The position numbers and the translations under genes were made by a program. DNA of 64,000 nucleotides. Source: Streptomyces sp. NRRL S-646. Its GTDB lineage: Bacteria > Actinomycetota > Actinomycetes > Streptomycetales > Streptomycetaceae. Below, piece by piece: positions 7,923-15,502 of this stretch (the stretch's first letter is position 1; each line of letters begins with the position of its first letter). The notes beneath the pieces are model-generated. The model did not search any database. It had not been told where the DNA came from and worked only from the letters and a program-made list of their open reading frames with translations. The DNA lies in assembly GCF_000720765.1 (NCBI RefSeq), contig NZ_JODC01000008.1, positions 310,001-374,000 on the forward strand, given 5' to 3'.

Positions 7923-9122
7923 ATGACGGAAACGGAACCCGTCGCGTTCCCCCAGGACCGGACCTGCCCCTACCACCCGCCCACCGCCTACGACCCCCTG
8001 CGCGCCACCCGCCCGCTGAGCCGGATCACGCTCTACGACGGCCGCCCGGCCTGGCTCGTCACCGGGCACGCCCTCGCCCGCGACCTGCTCTCCGACCAGC
8101 GCCTGTCGACCGACCGCACCCATCCCGACTTCCCGGCGCCGACCGAGCGGTTCGCCGCGGTGAAGAACCGGAGGGTCGCGCTGCTCGGCGTCGACGACCC
8201 GAAACACCGAACGCAGCGGCGGATGATGGTGCCCAGCTTCACCCTCCGGCGCGCCGTCGAGTTGCGGCCGCAGATCCAGCGGATCGTGGACGAGCGGCTC
8301 GACGCGATGATCGAGCAGGGGCCGCCCGCCGAGCTGGTGAGCGCCTTCGCGCTGCCCGTGCCGTCGATGGTGATCTGCGCGCTGCTCGGCGTCCCGTACA
8401 CCGACCACGAGTTCTTCGAGGGACAGTCACGCCGGCTGCTGCGCGGCCCCACGGTCGACGACGTGCAGGACGCGCGGGGCCAACTGGACGCCTACTTCGA
8501 GGAGTTGATCGATACCAAGCTGAAACAGCCGGAGCCCGGCGAGGGCGTGCTGGACGAACTCGTCCACCAGCAGCTGCGTGAGGGGGTGCTCGACCGCCAG
8601 GAGGTCATCTCGTTCGCGACCATCCTGCTGGTCGCCGGCCACGAGACAACCGCCAACATGATCTCCCTGGGCACCTTCACCCTCCTCCAGCACCCGGAGC
8701 ACCTGGCCGAGCTGCGCGGCAACGCGGAACTCGTGCCCGGCGCCGTCGAGGAGCTGATGCGCATGCTGTCGATCGCGGACGGCCTGCTGCGCCGGGCCAC
8801 CGAGGACATCGAGGCCGGCGGCACGACGATCCGGGCGGGCGACGGCGTGGTCTTCGCGACCTCGGTCATCAACCGCGACGAGGACGTCTACCCTGCCCCC
8901 GACACCCTCGACTGGCACCGCTCCGCCCGCCACCACGTCGCGTTCGGCTTCGGCATCCACCAGTGCCTCGGCCAGAACCTGGCCCGCGCCGAGCTGGAGA
9001 TCGCCCTGCACACCCTCTTCGACCGGCTGCCCACGCTCCGTCTCGCCGCCCCGGCCGAGGAGATCCCCTTCAAACCCGGCGACACGATCCAGGGGATGCT
9101 GGAACTCCCCGTGACCTGGTAA
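7923..9122 (+). CDS. Cytochrome P450 (CYP105-like)
   Basis: A 399-residue soluble bacterial P450. ATG 7923 follows GCGAGGTCTTCC, and the protein begins MTETEPVAFPQDRTCPYHPP. Diagnostic motifs are the I-helix LLVAGHETTANM, the K-helix ExxR as EELMRML, and the heme loop FGFGIHQCLGQNLARAEL with the Cys ligand. The N-terminal layout and immediate downstream ferredoxin recall the CYP105 class of Streptomyces, which hydroxylate xenobiotics and secondary metabolites; subfamily assignment is tentative. It forms an operon with the ferredoxin 13 bp downstream. The perfect inverted repeat at 7862-7880 is the likely operator. Confidence 0.95.
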   Translation: MTETEPVAFPQDRTCPYHPPTAYDPLRATRPLSRITLYDGRPAWLVTGHALARDLLSDQRLSTDRTHPDFPAPTERFAAVKNRRVALLGVDDPKHRTQRRMMVPSFTLRRAVELRPQIQRIVDERLDAMIEQGPPAELVSAFALPVPSMVICALLGVPYTDHEFFEGQSRRLLRGPTVDDVQDARGQLDAYFEELIDTKLKQPEPGEGVLDELVHQQLREGVLDRQEVISFATILLVAGHETTANMISLGTFTLLQHPEHLAELRGNAELVPGAVEELMRMLSIADGLLRRATEDIEAGGTTIRAGDGVVFATSVINRDEDVYPAPDTLDWHRSARHHVAFGFGIHQCLGQNLARAELEIALHTLFDRLPTLRLAAPAEEIPFKPGDTIQGMLELPVTW

Positions 9123-9135
9123 GAGGCTCAAGGCC

Positions 9136-9342
9136 ATGCACACCGACACGCACATCGAGATCGACAAGGACGTCTGCATCGGCGCGGGCCAGTGCGCCCT
9201 GGCCGCGCCGGGCGTCTTCACCCAGGACGACGACGGATTCAGCACGCTGCTGCCGGGACGGGAGGACGGCGGCGGCGACCCGATGGTGCGGGAAGCGGCC
9301 CGGGCCTGCCCGGTCGGCGCGATCACCGTGGCCGAGGGCTGA
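9136..9342 (+). CDS. [3Fe-4S]-type ferredoxin, P450 partner
   Basis: A 68-residue acidic ferredoxin starting at ATG 9136. Cysteines occur in CIGAGQC (Cx5C) and ACPVGAI, the three-ligand pattern of single-cluster actinobacterial ferredoxins that pass electrons to P450s. The central Cys of a four-ligand CxxCxxC motif is replaced by Gly/Ala, which implies a 3Fe-4S cluster. It is cotranscribed with the P450, 13 bp upstream, and is its probable electron donor. A ferredoxin reductase is not encoded nearby. The gene converges on a duplicated fragment of the TetR gene. Confidence 0.93.
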   Translation: MHTDTHIEIDKDVCIGAGQCALAAPGVFTQDDDGFSTLLPGREDGGGDPMVREAARACPVGAITVAEG

Positions 9343-9351
9343 GAGCCTGCG

Positions 9352-9508
9352 GCTCAGCCCGCCAGCAGCAGCCGTGCCGCCTCGCGCGCCTGTCGGGCGG
9401 GCTCGGTGCTCTGGGTGATCCGGGCGGTGACCATGGCGCCCTCGGCCGGCAGGAACAGTTGCCCGGCCAGGGCGCCGTGCCGCCTCGCGTCCGCCACGAG
9501 CCCGGTGG
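9352..9508 (-). pseudogene. Tandem duplicate of TetR 3' end (copy 1, orphan fragment)
   Basis: A 157-bp segment that repeats 9509-9665 with roughly ten base differences. It encodes the last 50 residues plus stop of the downstream-facing TetR protein (GLVADARRHGALAGQLF through AREAARLLLAG) but has no N-terminal part. Because 157 is not a multiple of three it is out of frame with the intact gene. Best read as a decayed tail left by partial duplication or recombination with a related gene. Confidence 0.8.
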
Positions 9509-9665
9509 GCTCAGCCCGCCAGCAGCAGCCGTGCCGCCTCGCGCGCCTCTCGGGCGGGCTCGGTGCTCCGGGTGATCCCGGCGGTGACCATGGCGCCCTC
9601 GGCCAGCAGGAACAGCTGCCCGGCCAGGGCGCCGGGCAGCCTCGCATCCGCCACCAGCCCGGCGA
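9509..9665 (-). repeat. Tandem repeat partner (copy 2) inside intact TetR gene
   Basis: Second unit of the 157-bp direct repeat, covering the 3' end of the intact TetR gene. Both units start with GCTCAGCCCGCCAGCAGCAG and read in the same orientation. Differences include both silent and amino-acid-changing bases. Confidence 0.85.
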
Positions 9666-10068
9666 GATACTCCCGGAACGCCCGCTTGTGCGCCCGTACC
9701 TGGGCCGCCACCCGGGCCGAGGAGGAGCCCAGCTCACCGTAGGAATTTATCCACGCACACCCGCGGAAGCCGTCCTCGCCGAACCACAGCTCCAGCCAGT
9801 CGAAGACCGCCAGGATCCGCTCCTCGGCCCCCTCGCGCCGCGCCACGAACTCGGCTAGCCGGCCGCGCCAGCGCACGTCGCGCCGCTCCAGATATGCCTC
9901 CACCAGCTGCTCCTTCGCCGGGAACAACTGGTAGAGCCGCTTGAGCGAGACGCCCGAGGCGCCGCGGATGTCGTCCATACCGACGGACTGGATGCCCCGC
10001 CCGTAGAACAGCTCCTCCGCGGCGTCCAGCGCCTGTTCCCGGGCGACTGCACTGTCCATGACGGCCAT
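9511..10068 (-). CDS. TetR family transcriptional regulator
   Basis: A 185-residue regulator. ATG 10068 follows AGGGGAGG with an 11-nt spacing; ATG 10059 is an alternative. The N-terminal helix-turn-helix spans AREQALDAAEELFYGRGIQS and VGMDDIRGASGVSLKRLYQL. The C-terminal region, with FDWLELWFGEDGFRGCAWIN and the ending EAREAARLLLAG, resembles the TetR_C group that often controls oxidoreductase genes. It is divergent from the SnoaL-like gene; two near-identical operators GAGAACG-N2-CGTTCTC lie between them. Autoregulation and repression of that gene are inferred. Its 3' 157 bp is duplicated immediately downstream. Confidence 0.9.
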   Translation of the reverse strand: MAVMDSAVAREQALDAAEELFYGRGIQSVGMDDIRGASGVSLKRLYQLFPAKEQLVEAYLERRDVRWRGRLAEFVARREGAEERILAVFDWLELWFGEDGFRGCAWINSYGELGSSSARVAAQVRAHKRAFREYLAGLVADARLPGALAGQLFLLAEGAMVTAGITRSTEPAREAREAARLLLAG

Positions 10069-10099
10069 GCGGCGTACGACCTCCCCTTGACGTGCTCTC

Positions 10100-10129
10100 T
10101 TGACGCGAGAACGAGCGTTCTCCTACGGT
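10100..10129 (+). promoter_or_regulatory. Promoter of SnoaL-like gene with embedded operator
   Basis: TTGACG (10100-10105) and TACGGT (10124-10129) are separated by 18 nt. The spacer is almost entirely filled by the first operator (10107-10122), an arrangement that would block RNA polymerase when the repressor is bound. Confidence 0.6.
10107..10122. promoter_or_regulatory. TetR operator 1
   Basis: GAGAACG-AG-CGTTCTC, a perfect inverted repeat with 7-bp arms. It lies within the promoter spacer of the SnoaL-like gene and 39 bp from the TetR start. Confidence 0.7.
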
Positions 10130-10140
10130 AGCAGCCCCGG

Positions 10141-10158
10141 GGAGAACGCTCGTTCTCC
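10141..10158. promoter_or_regulatory. TetR operator 2
   Basis: GGAGAACG-CT-CGTTCTCC, with 8-bp arms, repeats operator 1 with a centre-to-centre distance of 35 bp. It falls near the predicted transcription start of the SnoaL-like gene, 30 bp before its ATG. Confidence 0.7.
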
Positions 10159-10187
10159 GCCGCTGTCCGCCCGTCGAGGAGGAATCC

Positions 10188-10649
10188 ATGGCCGCCGACC
10201 GCCCGCCCCTGCCCCCCTTCACCCGCGAAACCGCCGCACAGAAGGTCCAGGCCGCCGAGGACGCCTGGAACACCCGCGACCCGCACAAGGTGGCGCTCGC
10301 CTACTCGGAGGATTCCGTCTGGCGCAACCGCGACACCTTCGTCACCGGCCGTGCCGAGATCGTCGAGCTCCTGACCGCCAAGTGGGAGCGCGAGCTGGAC
10401 TACGCGCTGCGCAAGGACCTGTGGGCCTTCGACGGCAACCGCATCGCGGTCCGCTTCCAGTACGAGTCCCGCGACGCCGAAGGCCAGTGGTGGCGCTCCT
10501 ACGGCAATGAACTGTGGGAGTTCGACGAGCATGGCCTGATGACCCGGCGCGAGGCCGGCATCAACGACGTGCCGATCGAGGAGAAGGAGCGCCGCATCCA
10601 CGGCCCTCGGCCCGAGGCCGAGCGAGGGCGGTCCTTCCCGCTCCAATAG
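10188..10649 (+). CDS. DUF1348 / SnoaL-like (NTF2 fold) protein
   Basis: A 153-residue protein starting at ATG 10188 behind GAGGAGGAATCC. The sequence [20 protein letters not shown], then [20 protein letters not shown], matches the NTF2-like cone fold. The stretch around residues 87-120 ([20 protein letters not shown], then [20 protein letters not shown]) and NDVPIEE are typical of DUF1348, whose biochemical role is not established. It is the direct target of the divergent TetR regulator, with two operators in its promoter, so its ligand or substrate may be the inducer (inference). A flavoprotein gene follows 25 bp downstream and may share the transcript. Confidence 0.88.
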   Translation: MAADRPPLPPFTRETAAQKVQAAEDAWNTRDPHKVALAYSEDSVWRNRDTFVTGRAEIVELLTAKWERELDYALRKDLWAFDGNRIAVRFQYESRDAEGQWWRSYGNELWEFDEHGLMTRREAGINDVPIEEKERRIHGPRPEAERGRSFPLQ

Positions 10650-10674
10650 CGTTGCCGGTGAGTAGGGTTCGCGG

Positions 10675-11208
10675 ATGACCGAACAGGCCGAGAAGCCCTT
10701 CCTCTACGTCGTCGTGTGCGCGGCCGGGATCGCAGCGGACATCAGCAAGCTGATCACCGCCGCGCAGGAACGGGACTGGGAGGTCGGTGTCATCTCCACA
10801 CCGGTCGCCATGAACGGCTTCTTCGACACCGCCGCCGTCCAGGCGCAGACCGGCCGCCCCATACGCTCCGCCTGGCGCACCCCCGGCGACCCGCGCCCCT
10901 TCCCGCCGCCGGACGCCGTCGTGGTCGCGCCCGCCACCTTCAACACCGTCAACAAGTGGGCGGCCGGGCTCGCCGACACCCTCGCGGTGGCCACCCTGTG
11001 CGAGGCGTACGGTCTGGGCGTCCCGGTCGCCGTGCTTCCTTGCGTGGCCGACGCGTTGGCCGCCCACCCCGCTTACCAGGACAGTCTCGTACGGCTGCGC
11101 GGGATGGGCGTCCGGTTCGGCGAGCCCTACTCCGGTGAGCCGGAAGAGCACGGTCGGCGACCGGAGTTCGGCTGGGAGCGGGCGCTGGACCTGATCGAAC
11201 GGCGGTGA
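10675..11208 (+). CDS. Flavoprotein (HFCD/phosphopantothenoylcysteine decarboxylase-like)
   Basis: A 177-residue protein starting at ATG 10675. It has the flavoprotein Rossmann-like fold: FLYVVVCAAGIAADISKLI at the N-terminus, then WEVGVISTPVAMNGFFD, DAVVVAPATFNTVNKWAAGLADTLA with the conserved PATFNT flavin loop, and GVPVAVLPCV. Family members bind FMN and decarboxylate or redox-modify cysteine-like substrates; a PPC-decarboxylase role is unlikely because the CoaB half is absent. It follows the SnoaL-like gene closely and may be under the same TetR control. Function open. Confidence 0.8.
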   Translation: MTEQAEKPFLYVVVCAAGIAADISKLITAAQERDWEVGVISTPVAMNGFFDTAAVQAQTGRPIRSAWRTPGDPRPFPPPDAVVVAPATFNTVNKWAAGLADTLAVATLCEAYGLGVPVAVLPCVADALAAHPAYQDSLVRLRGMGVRFGEPYSGEPEEHGRRPEFGWERALDLIERR

Positions 11209-11212
11209 CGGT

Positions 11213-12076
11213 TCAGGCGCAGCGGACCGTCGGACCCGCCAGCATGCCCCCGGTGTACAGCGCCTGCCCCTGCGGCATCCAGTAGCCCAGCTTGGACACG
11301 ACCGTCGAGCATGTGGACCCGACCGACGCGCGGACCACGACCGTGGCCGGGTGACCCGGCTGCAGGTCGGTGAGGGCGCAGTCGAGGGCGTACGCGTTCC
11401 TGGTCGTCGCGGGATAGCGGCCGGTCAGCGGATTGACGCAGCGGGCGTCCGACGTGGACAGCCGCACCCCCGAACTCTCCTGCCCGATCAGCCCGAACCG
11501 CGCGCTGCCGTCCCCCTGCTCGCTGTCGCGGAAGATCCGGTACGTCAGTGTGGTCGCCGCACCGCGCTGCAGCGTGGCCCGGTCGACCTCGATGCGGTGC
11601 GTGGCCGGCGGCTTGGGTGCGGTCAGGGTCAGCGTGGCGTGGACGGTGCCGTGCAGGTCCAGTCCCGCGGGCGACGACTTCACGCGGACGTCGGCCGTCA
11701 CGTCGTACGTCCCCGGGCCGGGATAGTCGCCCGAACCGGGAAGCTTCCCGGAGACGGCCGTCACGCCGCCCTTCCGTGCGGTCCAGGTGCCCGAGGTCAG
11801 ACAGGCTAGATCGTCGTCGTCCTCTCCAGGACCGCTGCAGGTCGCCGGGGCCGACACCCCCATCGTCGGGGTGCCGCTGCCCGCGCACAGGCTGACCACG
11901 GCACGCTGCCCGTTTGCGCCCCGCAGGATCCCCGCGGGTGCGCACAGCGTCGCAGGTTCCGGCGGCGGACTCGGACTGCTCCACGCGGGCGAGACCAGCA
12001 TGAGGGGCAGGGTGAGGGGCAGTACTGCCGCTCCGATCAGGAGCTTCAGCTTCGTCTTCGTCGCACGTGTCGGCAC
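11213..12076 (-). CDS. Secreted hypothetical protein
   Basis: A 287-residue protein from GTG 12076, behind GGGAGGAACCCG. Residues 1-33 form a signal peptide: basic TRATKTKLK, hydrophobic LLIGAAVLPLTLPLMLV, then a cleavage region at SPAWSS. No lipobox is present. The mature part is rich in Thr, Gly and Pro with six or more cysteines and beta-like segments such as TYDVTADVRVKSSPAGLDLH and TVHATLTLTAPKPPATHRIE, which suggests an extracellular beta-sandwich. I do not recognise the family. It converges on the flavoprotein gene with only 4 bp between stops and is divergent from an aldo/keto reductase. Confidence 0.75.
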   Translation of the reverse strand: MPTRATKTKLKLLIGAAVLPLTLPLMLVSPAWSSPSPPPEPATLCAPAGILRGANGQRAVVSLCAGSGTPTMGVSAPATCSGPGEDDDDLACLTSGTWTARKGGVTAVSGKLPGSGDYPGPGTYDVTADVRVKSSPAGLDLHGTVHATLTLTAPKPPATHRIEVDRATLQRGAATTLTYRIFRDSEQGDGSARFGLIGQESSGVRLSTSDARCVNPLTGRYPATTRNAYALDCALTDLQPGHPATVVVRASVGSTCSTVVSKLGYWMPQGQALYTGGMLAGPTVRCA

Positions 12077-12288
12077 CGGGTTCCTCCCGCAGGGCCACGA
12101 CCGGCCGGGCGCCGGTCACCTGCGCCGAGGATGCGCGTGCGCGCCGACCTCCCGGCGGCTCCCACGCCGGGCGGTCACCTGCGGGCAGCAACGGCCGGTG
12201 CCCCGGCCGTCCGGAGGCGAGGTACTTGGAGCGCGGGCGAAGCCGTACGCTCCCCTTCGTACCCATCCCGAAGGCAGGAGCAGCAACG

Positions 12289-13260
12289 ATGCAGTACGTG
12301 AAGCTCGGTTCGACGGGCCTGGACGTGTCGCGGGTCTGTCTCGGCTGTATGACCTACGGCCTGCCCGACCGCGGCGTGCACGAGTGGACCCTCGACGAGG
12401 AGGCCTCGCGTCCGCTGATCCGGCAGGCGCTGGAGGCCGGGATCAACTTCTTCGACACGGCGAACGTCTACTCCGACGGCACCAGTGAGGAGATCGTCGG
12501 CAAGGCGCTGCGCGACTTCGCGAACCGCGACGAGATCGTGCTGGCCACGAAGGTGCACGGCCGGACGCGGCCCGGGCCCAATGGCAGTGGGCTGTCCCGC
12601 AAGGCGATCATGACGGAGATCGACCACAGCCTGAGCCGGCTCGGCACCGACTACGTCGACCTCTACCAGATCCACCGCTTCGACGCGCACACCCCGGTCG
12701 AGGAGACGATGGAGGCCCTGCACGACCTGGTGAAGGCGGGCAAGGTGCGCTACATCGGGGCGAGTTCGATGTTCGCCTGGCAGTTCTCCAAGATGCAGTA
12801 CACCGCCGAGCGGCACGGCTGGACCAAGTTCGTGTCCATGCAGAACCACTACAACCTCCTCTACCGCGAGGAGGAGCGCGAGATGCTGCCGCTCTGCGCC
12901 GACCAGGGCGTCGGCGTCCTGCCCTGGAGCCCGCTCGCCCGCGGCCGGCTCACCCGGGACTGGGGCACCGTGACGGAGCGCAGCGCGGGCGACAACTTCG
13001 GCAGCCGTCTCTACCCGGAGGGCGACCGCACCATCGTCGAGGCCGTCACCCGCATCGCGAACGACCGCGCCGTCCCGCGCGCCCAGGTGGCCCTCGCCTG
13101 GCTGCTGCACCAGGACACGGTGGCGGCCCCGATCGTCGGCGCCGCCAAGCCGCACCACATCGAGGACGCCGTGGCCGCCGTCGAACTCGAGCTCAGCGAC
13201 AAGGAGATCGAGGAGTTGGAGGCCCCTTACTCCCCGCACCCCATCGTCGGTCACAGCTGA
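12289..13260 (+). CDS. Aldo/keto reductase
   Basis: A 323-residue NADPH-dependent TIM-barrel oxidoreductase starting at ATG 12289 behind GGCAGGAGCAGCAACG. It begins MQYVKLGSTGLDVSRVCLGC as usual for the YajO/AKR11-like group. The catalytic tetrad is visible: Asp and Tyr in FFDTANVYSDGTSEE, Lys in VLATKVHGR, and His in LYQIHRFDAHTP. The C-terminal cofactor region AAPIVGAAKPHHIEDAVAAV is present. It reduces aldehydes or ketones; the natural substrate is not deducible. It converges on the PhyH gene with a fragment of the dispersed element between. Confidence 0.93.
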   Translation: MQYVKLGSTGLDVSRVCLGCMTYGLPDRGVHEWTLDEEASRPLIRQALEAGINFFDTANVYSDGTSEEIVGKALRDFANRDEIVLATKVHGRTRPGPNGSGLSRKAIMTEIDHSLSRLGTDYVDLYQIHRFDAHTPVEETMEALHDLVKAGKVRYIGASSMFAWQFSKMQYTAERHGWTKFVSMQNHYNLLYREEEREMLPLCADQGVGVLPWSPLARGRLTRDWGTVTERSAGDNFGSRLYPEGDRTIVEAVTRIANDRAVPRAQVALAWLLHQDTVAAPIVGAAKPHHIEDAVAAVELELSDKEIEELEAPYSPHPIVGHS

Positions 13261-13264
13261 CCAA

Positions 13265-13328
13265 GCCGGCCGGCCACGACGAGCCCGCAGGCGATCGACG
13301 GCCCGTCGCGGCACGTCCCGCGGAGCGC
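13265..13328. repeat. Dispersed intergenic element, copy C (tail only)
   Basis: Contains the element's second half: GGCCACGACGAGCCCGCAGG, CGATCGACGGCCCGTCGCGG and TCCCGCGGAGCGC, ending at the PhyH stop (TCA at 13329). The 5' hairpin module is absent. Lies between convergent genes. Confidence 0.75.
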
Positions 13329-14147
13329 TCAGTGGGGTCCGTGCGGTGCGAACTCCGTGCCGCACGGGCCCGCGCCCTCGCTCTCCGCCAGGACCACTCG
13401 CTCGCCGTCCATCGACAGCGTGCGGTAGTAATGCCCGATGCGCTCCGCCGACCGGCCCACGTAGTGGCCGATGAACGACCGGCGGAACCGGTCGCTGGTC
13501 CCGTTGGGCTGCGAGCCGTGCACCAGGCTGCCGTTGAAGAACAGAACGTCCCCCGGCGCCATGTCGACCGGCACGGCCGCAAGGCCCGGCGGCGGCGGAA
13601 CGTACTCCCGCGCGAACGACACCTCGGCGTCCGCCTCCTCCGGGCAGAACAGGTCCATCCGGTGCGTACCGGGGACGACCTCCGGGCCGCCGTTGTCCCG
13701 GCCGATCACGTCGCAGGCGACCCACGCCGCCACACAAGTGCCCGGCTCCACCCGCAGATAGAAGTTGTCCTGGTGCAACGCCTGCCCCCGCGCGCCCGGC
13801 GGCTTGAAGTAGAACATGCTCTGGGCGGCCAGGACCTCCTCGCCGAGCAGCACCTCCAGCGCCCTGCGCAACCGGGCGTCGAGAAGCACGCGCAGCGCCG
13901 TCCCGCTGATCTCGTGCGGATGCATCACCCTCGGGTACGCCGCCAGCGGGTCCCCGGACGAGCGCGGCTCGAAGTGCCCGGGCACCGGCCCGGCCGCGTG
14001 CAGCGCCGCGAACTCCGCACAGAGCCGGTCGATCTCGTCGGGTCCGAAGAGTCCCCGTACGACGGTGAACCCGTCCTCCTGGAACTGCCTCAGCCCGTCC
14101 TGGGTCAGGATGGAAGCGCCGGCGGCGCCCATATCCATGGCTGTCAT
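13329..14147 (-). CDS. Phytanoyl-CoA dioxygenase (PhyH) family protein
   Basis: A 272-residue Fe(II)/2-oxoglutarate dioxygenase beginning at ATG 14147 behind GAAGGAGCGG. The double-stranded beta-helix motifs are present: LHQDNFYLRVEPGT holds the HxD iron ligands, SLVHGSQPNGTSDRFRRSF holds the distal His and the Arg that binds 2-oxoglutarate. FEPRSSGD and PGTHRMDLF are also common in the family. Members hydroxylate lipids or secondary metabolites such as ectoine or mitomycin precursors; the substrate is unknown. It is divergent from an AraC regulator 70 bp away, which probably activates it. Confidence 0.9.
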   Translation of the reverse strand: MTAMDMGAAGASILTQDGLRQFQEDGFTVVRGLFGPDEIDRLCAEFAALHAAGPVPGHFEPRSSGDPLAAYPRVMHPHEISGTALRVLLDARLRRALEVLLGEEVLAAQSMFYFKPPGARGQALHQDNFYLRVEPGTCVAAWVACDVIGRDNGGPEVVPGTHRMDLFCPEEADAEVSFAREYVPPPPGLAAVPVDMAPGDVLFFNGSLVHGSQPNGTSDRFRRSFIGHYVGRSAERIGHYYRTLSMDGERVVLAESEGAGPCGTEFAPHGPH

Positions 14148-14217
14148 ACATCCGCTCCTTCGGTCGGGTGCCCTCGGCTCATCACGCTAGGTCGCCGCGC
14201 GCGTCAGGAGGATGCCC

Positions 14218-15129
14218 GTGAACGCTGACGGATTGCCCGAGACTGCTGCACCCGGCGATCCCGCCCCGCCACCGGGCCTCGTCGTCGTCGGCCGCTACGA
14301 CCAACTGGAGGGCTACGGCGTCAACCGACCGCGCGGCGCGGACAGCTGGCTGTTCACCTGGACCACGGGCGGACACGGCCGGCTGCGCCAGGGCGGAGCC
14401 GAGACGCGGGCCGGTGCGGGGGACCTGGTGGTGCTGGCCCCGGGTGTCCGGCACGAGTACGCGGTCGAACCGGCCGCCCGCAGCTGGCAGTTCTGGTGGG
14501 TGCACTGCCAGGCACGTCCGTCATGGGCGCCGTGGCTGCGGCCGTACGACACCGGCGACGGACTGTTCGTCGTCACCCCGACCCCGGCCGCCCTGCACGA
14601 CCGGGTCGACGCGGCCTTCCGCCGGATGCTCGCCGACGCCCGCTGGACCGGCACCGAGTCACCCCCCGCCGCCGCGCCCGACGACCGGGTGGCCGTGGCG
14701 CACGGCACCGCGGCGCGGGAGCTCGCCCTGTCCTCCCTGGAGGAGATCGTCCTGCTCACCGCCGCCACGGCGCGCACACCGGCGCCGCCGCCCGGCGTCG
14801 ACGGCCGGGTGCGCCGCGCCGAGGCGCTGATCGCCGCCGACCCGGGCGCCCCGCACACCGTGCGCTCGCTCGCCGAAAGCGTCTCCCTGTCGCCCTCCCG
14901 GTTCGCCCACCTGTTCACGCGGCAACTCGGCCAGTCCCCGATGCGGGCCCTGCGCGAGGCCCGGCTCCGGCACGCCGCCCGGCTGCTGGAGAGCACCGAC
15001 CTGTCCGTGGACCGGGTGGCCGCGGCCTCGGGATTCGCCAGCCCGTTCCACTTCAACCGGGTCTTCCGTGCCCGCTACGGAGTACCGCCCGGCGCCTACC
15101 GGCGAGGCGGCTCAATGGTTGAAACGTGA
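14218..15129 (+). CDS. AraC family transcriptional regulator
   Basis: A 303-residue regulator. GTG 14218 sits 6 nt after GGAGG; ATG 14212 overlaps the ribosome site and is less likely. The N-terminal cupin domain has WLFTWTTGGHGRLRQGG and GDLVVLAPGVRHEYAVEP. The C-terminal two helix-turn-helix units read VRSLAESVSLSPSRFAHLFT and VDRVAAASGFASPFHFNRVF, ending in the AraC signature FRARYGVPPGAYRR. It senses a small molecule and activates transcription; the divergent PhyH dioxygenase gene is the natural target. A hairpin at 15150 follows the stop codon. Confidence 0.93.
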   Translation: MNADGLPETAAPGDPAPPPGLVVVGRYDQLEGYGVNRPRGADSWLFTWTTGGHGRLRQGGAETRAGAGDLVVLAPGVRHEYAVEPAARSWQFWWVHCQARPSWAPWLRPYDTGDGLFVVTPTPAALHDRVDAAFRRMLADARWTGTESPPAAAPDDRVAVAHGTAARELALSSLEEIVLLTAATARTPAPPPGVDGRVRRAEALIAADPGAPHTVRSLAESVSLSPSRFAHLFTRQLGQSPMRALREARLRHAARLLESTDLSVDRVAAASGFASPFHFNRVFRARYGVPPGAYRRGGSMVET

Positions 15130-15149
15130 GCGGCAGTACTCCGTCCGGC

Positions 15150-15167
15150 CCACCGCATGTGCGGTGG
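15150..15167 (+). terminator. Hairpin downstream of AraC gene
   Basis: CCACCGCA-TG-TGCGGTGG has 8-bp perfect arms and begins 20 bp after the AraC stop codon. The tight 2-nt loop would open in practice to about 4 nt. Plausible terminator. Confidence 0.45.
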
Positions 15168-15449
15168 AACGCCTGCTCAATGGTTGTGGAGCGAGCCGGT
15201 GCGCCGACCAACTGTATCCCGTTTCCAATTGCCGCGCCGACAGCCTTGACCGTTCGTCAAATCTGGTCGTCGGGCCCGCAAACCTCAAAACCGCTGGATC
15301 TCTTGTTAGGGCTCCCTGACCTGTGCAAAGGTGTGCCTGTCGGCGCACGGACAATACATTTTCCTGCTGTGTGCACGAGGCCGCTCCCGTTCGACCTACG
15401 CTCCAAAAGAGCTTCCCCAGGTGGGCGTTGGAGCTGCCGAATCCTGTAC

Positions 15450-15467
15450 CCATACCAATTGGTATGG
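15450..15467. promoter_or_regulatory. Perfect 18-bp palindrome upstream of ricin-fusion gene
   Basis: CCATACCAATTGGTATGG is fully symmetric and AT-rich in a GC-rich context. It lies 35 bp before the proposed GTG start. GntR or LacI family operators have this style; no cognate regulator is adjacent. The paralogue at 37112 lacks the palindrome. Confidence 0.5.
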
Positions 15468-15502
15468 ACTTTATGACGCATGCCCCCGAGAGGAATGCAG
15501 CC

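Larger units (their letters stand above)
15130..15502. other. 373-bp intergenic region before ricin-fusion gene
   Basis: No gene recognised. It holds a hairpin after the AraC gene (15150-15167), an 11-bp direct repeat CTCAATGGTTG (15111 and 15176), the motif TGTGCAAAGGTG (15322) shared with the paralogue's upstream region, and an 18-bp palindrome at 15450-15467. The region is less GC-rich than its surroundings. Confidence 0.6.

Noticed and set aside
15111..15186. Direct repeat CTCAATGGTTG at the end of and after the AraC gene as an attachment site
   Set aside because: Only 11 bp, 65 bp apart, with no integrase or tRNA; chance or minor duplication is enough.
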